From assembly GCA_004551945.1 (NCBI GenBank), contig SFPN01000032.1, forward strand, positions 1-18,779: a stretch of DNA of 18,779 bases, read 5' to 3'. Position 1 is the first letter of the stretch. Every line of letters starts with the position of its first letter. The notes beneath the pieces were generated by a model, which worked only from the letters and a program-made list of their open reading frames with translations, was not told where the DNA came from and did no database searches. The position numbers were made by a program, and so were the translations under genes. Positions 1 through 7,452 of the stretch are shown piece after piece. This DNA is from Clostridiales bacterium. Lineage in GTDB: Bacteria > Bacillota > Clostridia > Oscillospirales > Oscillospiraceae.

Positions 1-19
1 CTGCTGCCTTGGGCTACAA

Positions 20-52
20 AAGCCCAGTTCAGTACAAGACCGAACTGGGCTT
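20..52. terminator. Bidirectional terminator hairpin
   Basis: An 11-bp perfect stem (AAGCCCAGTTC pairing with GAACTGGGCTT) encloses an 11-base loop. On the plus side it is followed by a T-rich tract, and on the minus side by TTTTG. It lies about 80 bases beyond the stop of the minus-strand operon and probably also ends a plus-strand gene lying left of the window. Confidence 0.8.
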
Positions 53-103
53 CTTGTAATTTTGTCTTTTTTAGTGTCTACTTTTTCTTGACAAGTGCAT
101 GCC

Positions 104-123
104 AAAAAGCAGCGAGGCTTTTT
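104..123 (-). terminator. Terminator of the ANTAR/SIR2/MFS/TIGR04076 run
   Basis: A 7-bp stem, AAAAAGC pairing with GCTTTTT around a 6-base loop, begins 8 bases after the stop codon of the TIGR04076 gene. The stem supplies its own T-tract on either strand. It is the first of two hairpins after this operon, the other being at 20-52. Confidence 0.6.
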
Positions 124-131
124 TTCATGGA

Positions 132-461
132 TCAGTCCTCCAGCCGTTCGATCTTGAAGATCACCGGGCGGGTGCCGTCGTTGCAGCAGGTGATCATCAC
201 CTTCTGGTCGCGGGTCCATCCGTGCATCACGGAGCCCCCCTGGAGGGCTGCGTACACATAGTGGCTGATAGCCGCCCAGGCCTCAGAGCAGAACTTGCCG
301 TCCAGCATGGTCAGGTAGTTCTCCTTGGTCACGATGAACTCCTGCCCCTCCTCAAAGACGGCGCACTTGCCCACGGCGGGGTTGGACAGGTACTGCTCTG
401 CCAGATCGCTGTAAAACTCCTTGCGCAGAACGGTGATCTTGCAGCGGTTGTTCCATGCCAT
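132..461 (-). CDS. TIGR04076 family small protein
   Basis: This 109-residue protein matches my memory of the TIGR04076 family: an N-terminal KITVL segment with DLAEQYL, a central GKCAVFEEGQEFIV, a C-terminal ITCCNDGTRPVIFKIERLE, and conserved cysteines. The family has no established biochemical function; the paired cysteines (TCCNDG) and the conserved acidic and aromatic residues hint at metal or cofactor binding, which is inference. No signal peptide or membrane segment is visible, so it should be cytoplasmic. The start is supported by an AAGGAAAGAGA ribosome site just upstream. The gene lies 57 bases after the MFS stop in the same direction with no convincing promoter between, so it is probably the last gene of the operon, followed by two terminators. 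Confidence 0.85.
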   Translation of the reverse strand: MAWNNRCKITVLRKEFYSDLAEQYLSNPAVGKCAVFEEGQEFIVTKENYLTMLDGKFCSEAWAAISHYVYAALQGGSVMHGWTRDQKVMITCCNDGTRPVIFKIERLED

Positions 462-518
462 AGCTTCTCTTTCCTTTCACATTTATTGTTCCAGCCCTTA
501 GCGCCGGAGAAGGACAAC

Positions 519-1739
519 TCAGCGGGCCATGCGCCGGGACCGGCGGTAGGAGACCCCCAGAAAACAGAGGGCCAGGGCCAGCAGCAGGGAGAAGAGGAGG
601 TAAGCGGGAAGGTATCCCCCCAGGTGGTCGGCCAGAATCCCCGGCACGCTGGAGAAGGCCAGGGCGCCCCCGGCGTAAATCACCTGGAACCGGCGGAGGG
701 TCTTGGGATACTGGTCCTGGGAGCACATGTCCCCCGCCCACACGGAGGGGCCGATGGTGGCGATGGGATAGCCCACCCCCAGCAGCAGAACAGTAGCCAG
801 GCACAGGGGGATGCTCTGGAGAAAGGCCAGACAGCACAGCAGGTGGCCTCCCAGCAGCAGCCCGCCGAAGAGCAGGCTGGACCGGCAGCCCCCCACACGG
901 TCGGCGACCGCGCCGTACAGGAGCTTGCCCAGGGTGATCATGATCCCGGTGCCGCTGATAATGGCCGCCACCACACCGGAGTCAAAGCCCTCCGAGGCAA
1001 AGAGCACCGACAGGTGGGAAAAGCCCGGGTTTGCCAAGGCTCCCATAAAGAGGCTGACGCAGGCCATCAGGACCCAGGTCCGGGGGGGAAGGCCGAAGGA
1101 TTTGCCCTGGCTCTCCGGCTGGCCGGCTTTCTCCTCCGGCACACCGCCGTAAGGGGGAAGTCCCATCTCAGCGGGGGAACTGCGCAGGAGCAGGACAATC
1201 AGTCCTGTGAGCGCAAAAATGGCGATGCTCTCAATGCGGAAGGCCGTCTTCATGGACTGCCCCTCCACCATAGCCGTGGTGATGGGCGGCAGGAGGATGG
1301 TGGCGATGCTGCTGCCGGAGGCGCAGACGCTCAGGGCCAGGGCCTTCCGCCGGACAAACCACCGGTTCATGAGGATGGACACGGGGATCATGGACCCCAG
1401 GCCGTAGCTGAACCCCGACAGGGCCGCCCCCAGGCAGAACACCGGGTAGGTCTCCGCCGCGCTGTACAGCCAGTAGGCCGCCCCCGCGCAGGCAGCGGCA
1501 AGGCCGGTCCCCATGCGGATGGACACCTTCTGATAGTACACCCCGATGCCCAGCATGGCCAGAAAGGACACCAGGCACCGCAGGGTCACCAGAAACGAGG
1601 TCTGGGAATTGGTGAAGCCGTGCTGCTCCAGTATGTAGGGCAGGTAGATGGAAAACCCGTTGGACACCGTGCCCATGGTGATAAACAGCAGCAGAGTCCC
1701 GGCCAGGCAGACTGCCCACCCGTAATGAAGCCGTTTCAT
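519..1739 (-). CDS. MFS transporter
   Basis: This is a 406-residue membrane protein of the major facilitator superfamily. By eye it has about 12 hydrophobic segments and a central charged loop (around PPYGGVPEEKAGQPESQGK) splitting it into two six-helix halves. The N-terminus MKRLHYGW and the following glycine-rich helix resemble the oxalate/formate-antiporter and monocarboxylate-like MFS branch, but the substrate cannot be read from sequence. The start MKRLHYGW was chosen because an AAGGAC ribosome site precedes it by 6 bases. A longer reading frame upstream would overlap the SIR2-like gene, whose stop lies 10 bases before this start. Translation is therefore probably coupled. The transporter sits behind the ANTAR and SIR2-like genes, which suggests but does not prove a nitrogen-compound substrate. 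Confidence 0.88.
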   Translation of the reverse strand: MKRLHYGWAVCLAGTLLLFITMGTVSNGFSIYLPYILEQHGFTNSQTSFLVTLRCLVSFLAMLGIGVYYQKVSIRMGTGLAAACAGAAYWLYSAAETYPVFCLGAALSGFSYGLGSMIPVSILMNRWFVRRKALALSVCASGSSIATILLPPITTAMVEGQSMKTAFRIESIAIFALTGLIVLLLRSSPAEMGLPPYGGVPEEKAGQPESQGKSFGLPPRTWVLMACVSLFMGALANPGFSHLSVLFASEGFDSGVVAAIISGTGIMITLGKLLYGAVADRVGGCRSSLLFGGLLLGGHLLCCLAFLQSIPLCLATVLLLGVGYPIATIGPSVWAGDMCSQDQYPKTLRRFQVIYAGGALAFSSVPGILADHLGGYLPAYLLFSLLLALALCFLGVSYRRSRRMAR

Positions 1740-1749
1740 CCCGTCCTTG

Positions 1750-2694
1750 TTACCTTCTCTCGTGGACCATCCGGCCAATCTCCTGGATGGCTTTCTCATA
1801 AAAACGCTGGTACTCCGGCCCCTCCAGCTCCCCCATGCCCAGGGAGAGGTGTCTGGCGTTGTAGGCCCGGAGCATGGCAATCTTGGTTTCCGATGACCGG
1901 CGGGCCGGCTCGATGAAGTACAGCTCCCCGTGGGCGGCCAGCTCCCGCTTTTTCCGGCACAGCAGCCACCACAGGTCCATCTCCGAGGTGTCGAAGCCGA
2001 AGCCCAGGGAGTACACATCCCCCAGGATGAAGTAGTCCAGCCAGCTGAGCACCGGCATGCCCTGGGGATGCCGCCCCATCCGGTAGTGGCGTTCCGGGGC
2101 CCGGTGGGTCAGGTAGTCGTCGTAGCAGAAGAGGAGGTTGCCGTAAAAATAGTGGCCCAGGATCACCGAGTCGGGCTTTCTGGCCTCCCCGTGGACGTGA
2201 AAGAGGGGGACCGTCCCCCGGCCGGTGGGGAGTTCGTAATAGGTGTGGAGCATGAACCGACGCTCCGCCCGGGGCACCGCCTCCGTGTGCCGCTGGTACC
2301 GGCGGACCCGGCCGGGGGCCCGGAGAAAGTCCGGGTCTGCCGCGCACTCCAGCTCGTAGGTGAAGTTGGGGGTGAGGATACAGTCAAAGGGCATGGACAG
2401 CAGCCGCCGCAGCTGAATCCCCAGCCAGGGGTGAAGCTGGCACTGGGTCAGCTCCTGGCGCAGGTCCTTCAGGGAGTCGTCCACATGGTCCTCGCTGAGA
2501 AGGACCGCCTGCATGGGCAGGGGAATCCCCTTCACCTGCTCCGGGGTGAACGCCGTGCGGTTGATCTTTTCCAGCAGCCCCGCCCAGGAGGCTCCCCCGT
2601 AGACCCGGTTGAGCCCGTTGCCCAGCAGCAGCACCTGAGGCCGTCGGCTGTGGGGAATGCGGAGCGTTCCCTCCTGTTTTCGCTGTTTCCTCAT
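1750..2694 (-). CDS. SIR2-like family protein
   Basis: The product is 314 residues. Visible SIR2-like (SIR2_2 type) features are a nucleotide-binding glycine loop LLLGNGLNRVYGG (about 22-34), ILTPNFTYELE (106-116, corresponding to the TxN[YF]D motif; Asn110 kept, Asp replaced by Thr), PLFHVHGE (163-170, with the candidate catalytic His168), and YSLGFGFDTSEMDLWW (229-243, the GxSxxDxDL-like element). SIR2 proteins consume or bind NAD; bacterial SIR2_2 members are often NAD-hydrolysing effectors in phage defence, but others are lone proteins of unknown role. No partner defence gene is seen nearby. The start MRKQRK has a GGAGG site 7 bases upstream; the gene begins 20 bases after the ANTAR stop. 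A longer frame exists upstream but is only a shadow of the ANTAR gene. Confidence 0.8.
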   Translation of the reverse strand: MRKQRKQEGTLRIPHSRRPQVLLLGNGLNRVYGGASWAGLLEKINRTAFTPEQVKGIPLPMQAVLLSEDHVDDSLKDLRQELTQCQLHPWLGIQLRRLLSMPFDCILTPNFTYELECAADPDFLRAPGRVRRYQRHTEAVPRAERRFMLHTYYELPTGRGTVPLFHVHGEARKPDSVILGHYFYGNLLFCYDDYLTHRAPERHYRMGRHPQGMPVLSWLDYFILGDVYSLGFGFDTSEMDLWWLLCRKKRELAAHGELYFIEPARRSSETKIAMLRAYNARHLSLGMGELEGPEYQRFYEKAIQEIGRMVHERR

Positions 2695-2714
2695 GGATGA
2701 TCCTCCATCCCGCC

Positions 2715-3299
2715 CTAGCTGGCGGACTCCGTATAGGTGCGTATGATCTCCTCGGCCACCGACCGCCGGGTGCGGCACTGGTCCATGGCCTGCTTTTCCA
2801 GGCAGCGGTGGGCCTCCGGCTCGGTCATGGCCAGGTGCTGGATGAGCAGGACCTTGGCTCGGTTGATAAGGCGCAGGTCCTCCACCTTCCGCCGCAGGCT
2901 GTCCGTCTGCTGGGCGTAGGTCTGAAGCCGGGCAGCGGCCGCGGCGGTGAGCCGCAGGGCCACCCACAGGACAGGCCGGGTCACCGGCTTGGGGATCACC
3001 CCGATTCCCGCCTGCTGGGCAGGCCCGGCCAGGGTCTCAAACAGCTCCCCCTTCACCAGGAGCAGCAGGCCCACAGGGTGCCGGGCCGCCAGGTCCCGGG
3101 CCAGGACCAGACCGTTGTCGTCGGGGAGAGGGGCGTTGATGAGCACCAGGCTGCAGCCGGACTCCCCCACCCGCCGCCGGGCCTCGGCGGCGGTGCAGGC
3201 GGTGTGCACCTGGGAAAACATTCCCGCAGGCAGCATGGCGGCCAGATGCTCCGCGGTTGCCGGGGTGCCGGAGACCAGAAAGATTCCGCCAGCAGTCAT
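2715..3299 (-). CDS. ANTAR-domain response regulator (RNA-binding antiterminator type)
   Basis: This 194-residue regulator has an N-terminal receiver-like domain (about 5-120) and a C-terminal ANTAR domain (about 130-187), the latter marked by RAKVLLIQHLAMTEPEAHRCLEKQAM. ANTAR proteins bind paired hairpins in nascent RNA and block terminators, often upstream of nitrogen genes. The receiver keeps the KP pair (Lys104-Pro105), but the usual phosphorylated aspartate is Asn55 in VLINAPLPDDNG, and the acidic pair near the N-terminus is absent. It is therefore a pseudo-receiver, as I recall being common in the clostridial members of this group. The gene is divergent from glnN-asnB and heads a four-gene minus-strand run. 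It has its own promoter (3410-3439) and an AAGGGGG ribosome site. Control of the neighbouring glnN is a reasonable inference. Confidence 0.87.
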   Translation of the reverse strand: MTAGGIFLVSGTPATAEHLAAMLPAGMFSQVHTACTAAEARRRVGESGCSLVLINAPLPDDNGLVLARDLAARHPVGLLLLVKGELFETLAGPAQQAGIGVIPKPVTRPVLWVALRLTAAAAARLQTYAQQTDSLRRKVEDLRLINRAKVLLIQHLAMTEPEAHRCLEKQAMDQCRTRRSVAEEIIRTYTESAS

Positions 3300-3409
3300 A
3301 GTTTCCCCCTTCTTTCCGTCCGAAAAACAAAAAAACGTTCCCCAAAGGCCCGGAAAACCCGCTCCCCGGCCACGGTGGACGTTGCTTCCTTTTTTTAGAT
3401 GTTTTTCCT

Positions 3410-3439
3410 ATCATACCCCTTTTCCCTATCCAATGTCAA
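3410..3439 (-). promoter_or_regulatory. Promoter of the ANTAR operon
   Basis: On the minus strand a perfect TTGACA (3439-3434) and TATGAT (3415-3410) are separated by 18 bases. The predicted transcript starts near 3403, leaving a leader of about 100 bases before the ANTAR start. The leader contains a weak 6-bp GC stem and later a T-rich tract, but no clear terminator. Confidence 0.7.
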
Positions 3440-3492
3440 CCGGCCATTCTGCAAGTTTTTTCGTCTCTTCCGCCAAAATCCCCCATCCCCCC

Positions 3493-3521
3493 TTGACTTT
3501 TTCCATGGCAGGGAGTATGAT
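3493..3521 (+). promoter_or_regulatory. glnN-asnB promoter
   Basis: TTGACT (3493-3498) and TATGAT (3516-3521) are 17 bases apart, close to the vegetative sigma consensus. Transcription would start near 3528, giving a leader of about 90 bases before glnN, most of it occupied by the hairpin at 3536-3571. Confidence 0.75.
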
Positions 3522-3535
3522 TCCACCATCCAAAC

Positions 3536-3582
3536 GGCAAAGGCGTCGCGGAATCCCGCGGCGCCTTTGCCCTTTTTATTTT
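3536..3582 (+). terminator. Terminator-like hairpin in the glnN leader (candidate attenuator)
   Basis: GGCAAAGGCG (3536-3545) pairs perfectly with CGCCTTTGCC (3562-3571), and the stem continues inward through a G-T wobble and CGCGG/CCGCG to a tetraloop. It is followed by CTTTTTATTTT. It lies between the glnN promoter and the start codon, so it should cut off transcription unless relieved. An ANTAR antiterminator is encoded next door, but I did not find the paired hexaloop hairpins expected for ANTAR binding. Confidence 0.7.
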
Positions 3583-3618
3583 CCTCTGCAACTATTCCAC
3601 TGGAAGGGAGTTTTTCTT

Positions 3619-5712
3619 ATGTCTGCTGTATCCACTCTGTTTGGTTCCATGGTGTTCAACGACGCCGTCATGCAGGAGCGGCTTCCCAAAGAGACCTATC
3701 GCCAGCTCCAGGCTACCATCCGGGATGGCAAGCGTTTAGATTACAGCGTGGCCAATGTGGTGGCCAACGCCATGAAGGATTGGGCCATCTCCAAGGGAGC
3801 CACACACTTCACCCACTGGTTCCAGCCCATGACCGGCGTCACCGCCGAAAAGCACGACAGCTTCCTCTCCCCCACCCAGGGCGGCGCTGTCATCACCGAA
3901 TTCTCCGGCAAGGAGCTGGTCCGGGGCGAGCCCGACGCCTCCTCCTTCCCCTCCGGCGGCCTGCGGGCCACCTTCGAGGCCCGGGGCTACACCGCCTGGG
4001 ACCCCACCTCCTACGCCTTCATCAAGGACGGGGTTCTGTGCATCCCCACCGCCTTCTGCTCCTACGGGGGCGAGGCCCTGGACAAAAAGACCCCCCTGCT
4101 GCGGAGCATGGAGGCAGTGAACCGCCAGGCCATGCGGGTGCTGAAGCTCTTCGGCAACAGCGGCGTGTCCAGCGTGCGCACCACCGTAGGCCCCGAGCAG
4201 GAGTATTTCCTCATTGACGAGAGTGTCTGCTACCAGCGCAAGGACCTGCTCTACACCGGCCGCACCCTTTTCGGCACCAAGCCCCCCAAGGGCCAGGAGC
4301 TGGACGACCACTACTTCGGCGCCATCAAGGGCCGGGTGGCCGACTTCATGAAGGAGCTGAACCAGGAGCTGTGGAAGCTGGGGGTCTACGCCAAGACCGA
4401 GCACAACGAGGTGGCCCCCGCCCAGCACGAGATGGCCCCCGTCTTTACCATCACCAACATCGCCGCCGACCACAACCAGCTGGCCATGGAGATGATGCGC
4501 AAGGTGGCCCGCCGCCACGGCATGGTCTGCCTGCTCCACGAAAAGCCCTTCGCCGGGGTCAACGGCAGCGGCAAGCACATCAACTGGTCCATGGGCACCG
4601 ACACCGGGGTGAATCTGCTGGAGCCCGGGGAAACCCCCTATGAAAACGCCCAGTTCCTTCTGTTCCTCTGCGCCGTGCTCCAGGCCGTGGACGACTACCA
4701 GGACCTGCTGCGGGTGTCCGTTGCCTCCCCCGGCAACGACCACCGTCTGGGCGCCAACGAAGCCCCTCCCGCCATCATCTCCGTGTTCCTGGGAGACGAG
4801 CTGACCGAAATTCTCCGGGCCCTGGACCAGGAAACCGACTACGCCGGCCGGCCCAAGGAGCTTATGAAGATCGGCGTGCACACCATCCCCAAGTTCCCCC
4901 GGGACACCACCGACCGGAACCGGACCTCCCCCTTCGCCTTCACCGGCAACAAGTTTGAGTTCCGGATGCCCGGCTCCTCCGCCTCCATCTCCGGCCCCTG
5001 CACGGTGATCAACACCGCCGTGGCCGAGTCCCTCCGCCTGTATGCCGACCAGCTGGAGGGAGCCGGGGACTTCCAGGCCGCCCTCCATGACCTGATCCGC
5101 CAGGTGATCCACGACCACAAGCGGATCATCTTCAACGGCAACGGCTACGACGACGCCTGGATCGCTGAGGCCGAGTCCCGGGGCCTGCTGAACCTGCGCT
5201 CCCTGCCCGACTGCACCCCCTGCATGCTGGCAGAGAAGAACGTTGCCCTTTACGAAACCCACAAGGTCTTTACCCGGGCCGAACAGGAAGCCCGGTACGA
5301 TATCCGGCTGGAGAAGTACAGCAAGGTCCTGCACATCGAGGCCATCACCATGGTGGACATGGCCCGGAAGGACATTCTCCCCGCCGTGAGCACCTTTACC
5401 CAGACCCTGGTGACCACCGCCCAGGCCAAGAAGACCCTGTCCGACAGCCTGGACCGCTCCTACGAGGAGAACACCGCCGCCCGTCTGTCCGCCCTGTGCT
5501 GCCAGGCTCTGGGAGCTGTGGAAGCCCTGGAGAGCCGGGTGGCCGAGGCCGAGGAACTGGAAGACGCGCTGACCCAGGCACAGTATTACCGGGATTCCGT
5601 CATCCCCGCCATGGACGAGCTCCGGGCCTGCGCCGACCAGATGGAGACCTATACCGACGGGGCCAGCTGGCCCTTCCCCTCTTACGGGGCGCTGCTTTTC
5701 AGCGTAAGATAA
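3619..5712 (+). CDS. glnN: Glutamine synthetase type III
   Basis: This is a 697-residue type III glutamine synthetase (ammonia + glutamate + ATP to glutamine), of the usual length for the class and much longer than the ~450 residues of type I. Recognisable are the N-terminal type III region (VFNDAVMQERLP), GPEQEYFLID (about 192-201, metal-binding glutamate), HNEVAPAQHEMAP, NGSGKHINWSMGT (315-327, ATP/glutamate-binding loop), FPRDTTDRNRTSPFAF (about 426-441) and KFEFRMPGSS (445-454). The start codon at 3619 has GGAAGGGAG eight bases upstream and starts MSAVSTLFG; a much longer in-frame frame upstream lacks support. It is followed 16 bases later by asnB. The leader hairpin suggests transcription attenuation, plausibly under the neighbouring ANTAR protein. 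The cytoplasmic enzyme is expected to be dodecameric from knowledge of the family. Confidence 0.97.
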   Translation: MSAVSTLFGSMVFNDAVMQERLPKETYRQLQATIRDGKRLDYSVANVVANAMKDWAISKGATHFTHWFQPMTGVTAEKHDSFLSPTQGGAVITEFSGKELVRGEPDASSFPSGGLRATFEARGYTAWDPTSYAFIKDGVLCIPTAFCSYGGEALDKKTPLLRSMEAVNRQAMRVLKLFGNSGVSSVRTTVGPEQEYFLIDESVCYQRKDLLYTGRTLFGTKPPKGQELDDHYFGAIKGRVADFMKELNQELWKLGVYAKTEHNEVAPAQHEMAPVFTITNIAADHNQLAMEMMRKVARRHGMVCLLHEKPFAGVNGSGKHINWSMGTDTGVNLLEPGETPYENAQFLLFLCAVLQAVDDYQDLLRVSVASPGNDHRLGANEAPPAIISVFLGDELTEILRALDQETDYAGRPKELMKIGVHTIPKFPRDTTDRNRTSPFAFTGNKFEFRMPGSSASISGPCTVINTAVAESLRLYADQLEGAGDFQAALHDLIRQVIHDHKRIIFNGNGYDDAWIAEAESRGLLNLRSLPDCTPCMLAEKNVALYETHKVFTRAEQEARYDIRLEKYSKVLHIEAITMVDMARKDILPAVSTFTQTLVTTAQAKKTLSDSLDRSYEENTAARLSALCCQALGAVEALESRVAEAEELEDALTQAQYYRDSVIPAMDELRACADQMETYTDGASWPFPSYGALLFSVR

Positions 5713-5728
5713 AGAAGGAGGAATCCCT

Positions 5729-7345
5729 ATGTGTTCTGTTATGGCGTATACCGGCAGTACCCTTTCCCAGGAAGATTTTGACCAGGGCTTTTCCCGCACC
5801 AAATCCCGCGGCCCCGACGTAACCGAGACCACCGAGCCGGGCAAGGGCCGGATGGGCTTTCACCGCCTGGCCATCATGGGCCTGCAGCCCGAGGGAATGC
5901 AGCCCTTCACCCGGGGGGAAAATACCCTGGTGTGCAACGGGGAGATCTACGGCTTCCGGGCCATGCGCCGGGAGCTGGAAAAGCAGGGCTACTCCTTTGT
6001 CAGCGACTCCGACTGCGAGATCCTGCTGCCCCTGTATGAGCTCTACGGCCTGGACATGTTCCGGATGCTGGATGCAGAGTTTGCCCTGATCCTCTACGAC
6101 GGAGCCCAGGGAGAGTACATCGCCGCCCGGGACCCCATCGGCATCCGCCCCCTGTACTACGGCCATGACTGCCGTGGGGATATTCTCTTTGCCAGCGAAC
6201 CCAAAAACCTGCTGGGTCTGGTGAAGAAGATCCGCCCCTTCCCTCCGGGACACTATTACTACAAGGGCGAGTTCATCTGCTACCGGGACATGACCCAGGT
6301 AGAGACGGTCTGCCACGACGACCTGGACACCATCTGCGCCAACATCCGGGAAAAGCTCACCGCCGCCATCGCCAAGCGGCTGGACGCGGACGCCCCCCTG
6401 GGCTTCCTCCTCAGCGGCGGTCTGGACAGCTCCCTGGTGTGCGCCGTGGCCTCCCGCATCCTGGACAAGCCCATCCGCACCTTCGCCATCGGCATGGACA
6501 AGGACGCCATCGACCTGAAATATGCCCGCCAGGTGGCCGAGTATCTCCACGCCGACCACACCGAGGTCATCATCACCCGGGAGGACGTGATCCAGGCTCT
6601 GCCGGAGGTAATCCGCCTGCTGGGCACCTGGGACATCACCACCATCCGGGCCTCCATCGGCATGTACCTGGTGTGCAAGGCCATCCACACCCAGACGGAC
6701 ATCCGGGTGATCCTCACCGGCGAGGTCTCCGACGAGCTCTTCGGCTACAAGTACACCGACTTCGCCCCCTCCGCCGAGGCCTTCCAGGAAGAGGCCGCCA
6801 AGCGGGTCCGGGAACTGCACACCTATGACGTGCTCCGGGCTGACCGGTGCATCTCCGTCAACTCCCTGGAAGCCCGGGTCCCCTTCGGGGATCTGGATTT
6901 CGTCCAGTACGTCATGTCCATTGACCCGGAGATCAAGCGCAACCACTACGGCAAGGGCAAGTACCTGCTCCGCCGGGCCTTCCAGGGGGACTACCTCCCC
7001 GAAGAGATCCTCATGCGGGAAAAGGCCGCCTTCAGCGACGCCGTGGGCCACTCCATGGTGGACGACCTGAAGGAATATGCCCACCAGGTCTACACCGACC
7101 AGTGCTGCCAGCTGGACGCCTACGCCCACCAGCACCTGAGCGTCCAGGACCGGGCCGCCCAGTACGACTACTGTCCCCCCTTCACTGAGGAGTCCCTCCT
7201 CTACCGGGACCTGTTCGAGGCCTACTACCCCGGCCAGGCCGAGATGATCCCCGACTTCTGGATGCCCAACAAGGAATGGGAGGGCTGCAACGTGGACGAT
7301 CCCTCCGCCCGGGTGCTGTCCAACTACGGGGAAAGCGGGCAATAA
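5729..7345 (+). CDS. asnB: Asparagine synthase (glutamine-hydrolysing)
   Basis: This 538-residue enzyme has the AsnB layout. Cys2 (MCSVMAY) is the N-terminal nucleophile of the glutaminase domain, followed by RMGFHRLAIMG and the VCNGEIYG segment. The synthetase domain contains the pyrophosphate loop SGGLDSS (229-235), then LTGEVSDELFGYKY, and ends near the usual length (E. coli AsnB is 554). It converts aspartate, glutamine and ATP to asparagine and glutamate. GGAGG lies just before the start. It is 16 bases downstream of glnN with no terminator, so the enzyme that makes glutamine and one that spends it are co-transcribed. A Rho-independent terminator lies about 80 bases after the stop. Confidence 0.96.
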   Translation: MCSVMAYTGSTLSQEDFDQGFSRTKSRGPDVTETTEPGKGRMGFHRLAIMGLQPEGMQPFTRGENTLVCNGEIYGFRAMRRELEKQGYSFVSDSDCEILLPLYELYGLDMFRMLDAEFALILYDGAQGEYIAARDPIGIRPLYYGHDCRGDILFASEPKNLLGLVKKIRPFPPGHYYYKGEFICYRDMTQVETVCHDDLDTICANIREKLTAAIAKRLDADAPLGFLLSGGLDSSLVCAVASRILDKPIRTFAIGMDKDAIDLKYARQVAEYLHADHTEVIITREDVIQALPEVIRLLGTWDITTIRASIGMYLVCKAIHTQTDIRVILTGEVSDELFGYKYTDFAPSAEAFQEEAAKRVRELHTYDVLRADRCISVNSLEARVPFGDLDFVQYVMSIDPEIKRNHYGKGKYLLRRAFQGDYLPEEILMREKAAFSDAVGHSMVDDLKEYAHQVYTDQCCQLDAYAHQHLSVQDRAAQYDYCPPFTEESLLYRDLFEAYYPGQAEMIPDFWMPNKEWEGCNVDDPSARVLSNYGESGQ

Positions 7346-7379
7346 TTCATCCTCCCCCGGCGCATACTAGAGCCAGTGA

Positions 7380-7408
7380 TTGCCCCGTTCGTCCATTCGT
7401 GGTACAAT
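7380..7408 (+). promoter_or_regulatory. Possible promoter for the helicase operon
   Basis: TTGCCC (7380-7385) and TACAAT (7403-7408) are 17 bases apart, so transcription would begin near 7415, just before a terminator hairpin. The -35 box is only a half match, so this could be fortuitous and the helicase could depend on readthrough from asnB. Confidence 0.45.
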
Positions 7409-7423
7409 AGCATACACCGAGAG

Positions 7424-7451
7424 AACCAGGGCCTTTCGGCCCTGGTTTTAT
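7424..7451 (+). terminator. Terminator after glnN-asnB, or leader attenuator of the helicase gene
   Basis: AACCAGGGCC (7424-7433) and GGCCCTGGTT (7438-7447) form a perfect 10-bp stem with a TTTC loop. The T-run begins in the stem (GGTTTTATCTT). It serves as the asnB terminator, but because it also lies downstream of the candidate promoter at 7380-7408 it may attenuate the helicase gene. Confidence 0.8.
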
Positions 7452-7452
7452 C

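Larger units (their letters stand above)
3300..3618. other. Divergent regulatory region between the ANTAR gene and glnN
   Basis: This 319-base stretch has no credible gene. It holds the minus-strand promoter of the ANTAR operon, the plus-strand glnN promoter, a terminator-like hairpin in the glnN leader, and the glnN ribosome site GGAAGGGAG (3602-3610). Between the two -35 boxes (3440-3492) is a pyrimidine-rich stretch in which I see no further motif. Confidence 0.8.

Noticed and set aside
99..1916. A 605-residue plus-strand open frame over the MFS and TIGR04076 genes
   Set aside because: Low-complexity shadow of the opposite strand; the minus strand encodes recognisable proteins with ribosome sites.
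1750..2694. A phage-defence island centred on the SIR2-like gene
   Set aside because: No partner effector, sensor, toxin or mobile gene is nearby; the gene sits in an apparent regulatory and transport operon, so a defence role is only one possibility.
3536..3571. ANTAR-type hexaloop hairpin within the glnN leader terminator
   Set aside because: The terminator apex is AATC (or GAATCC if the last pair is open), not A-x-x-G-x-x, and there is no second hairpin upstream of it.
3736..5844. A 702-residue antisense open frame over glnN (and similar long ones over asnB and the helicase)
   Set aside because: Composition is dominated by Gly, Val, Leu, His and Gln, as expected from the complement of GC-rich codons; the sense frames encode clear enzymes.
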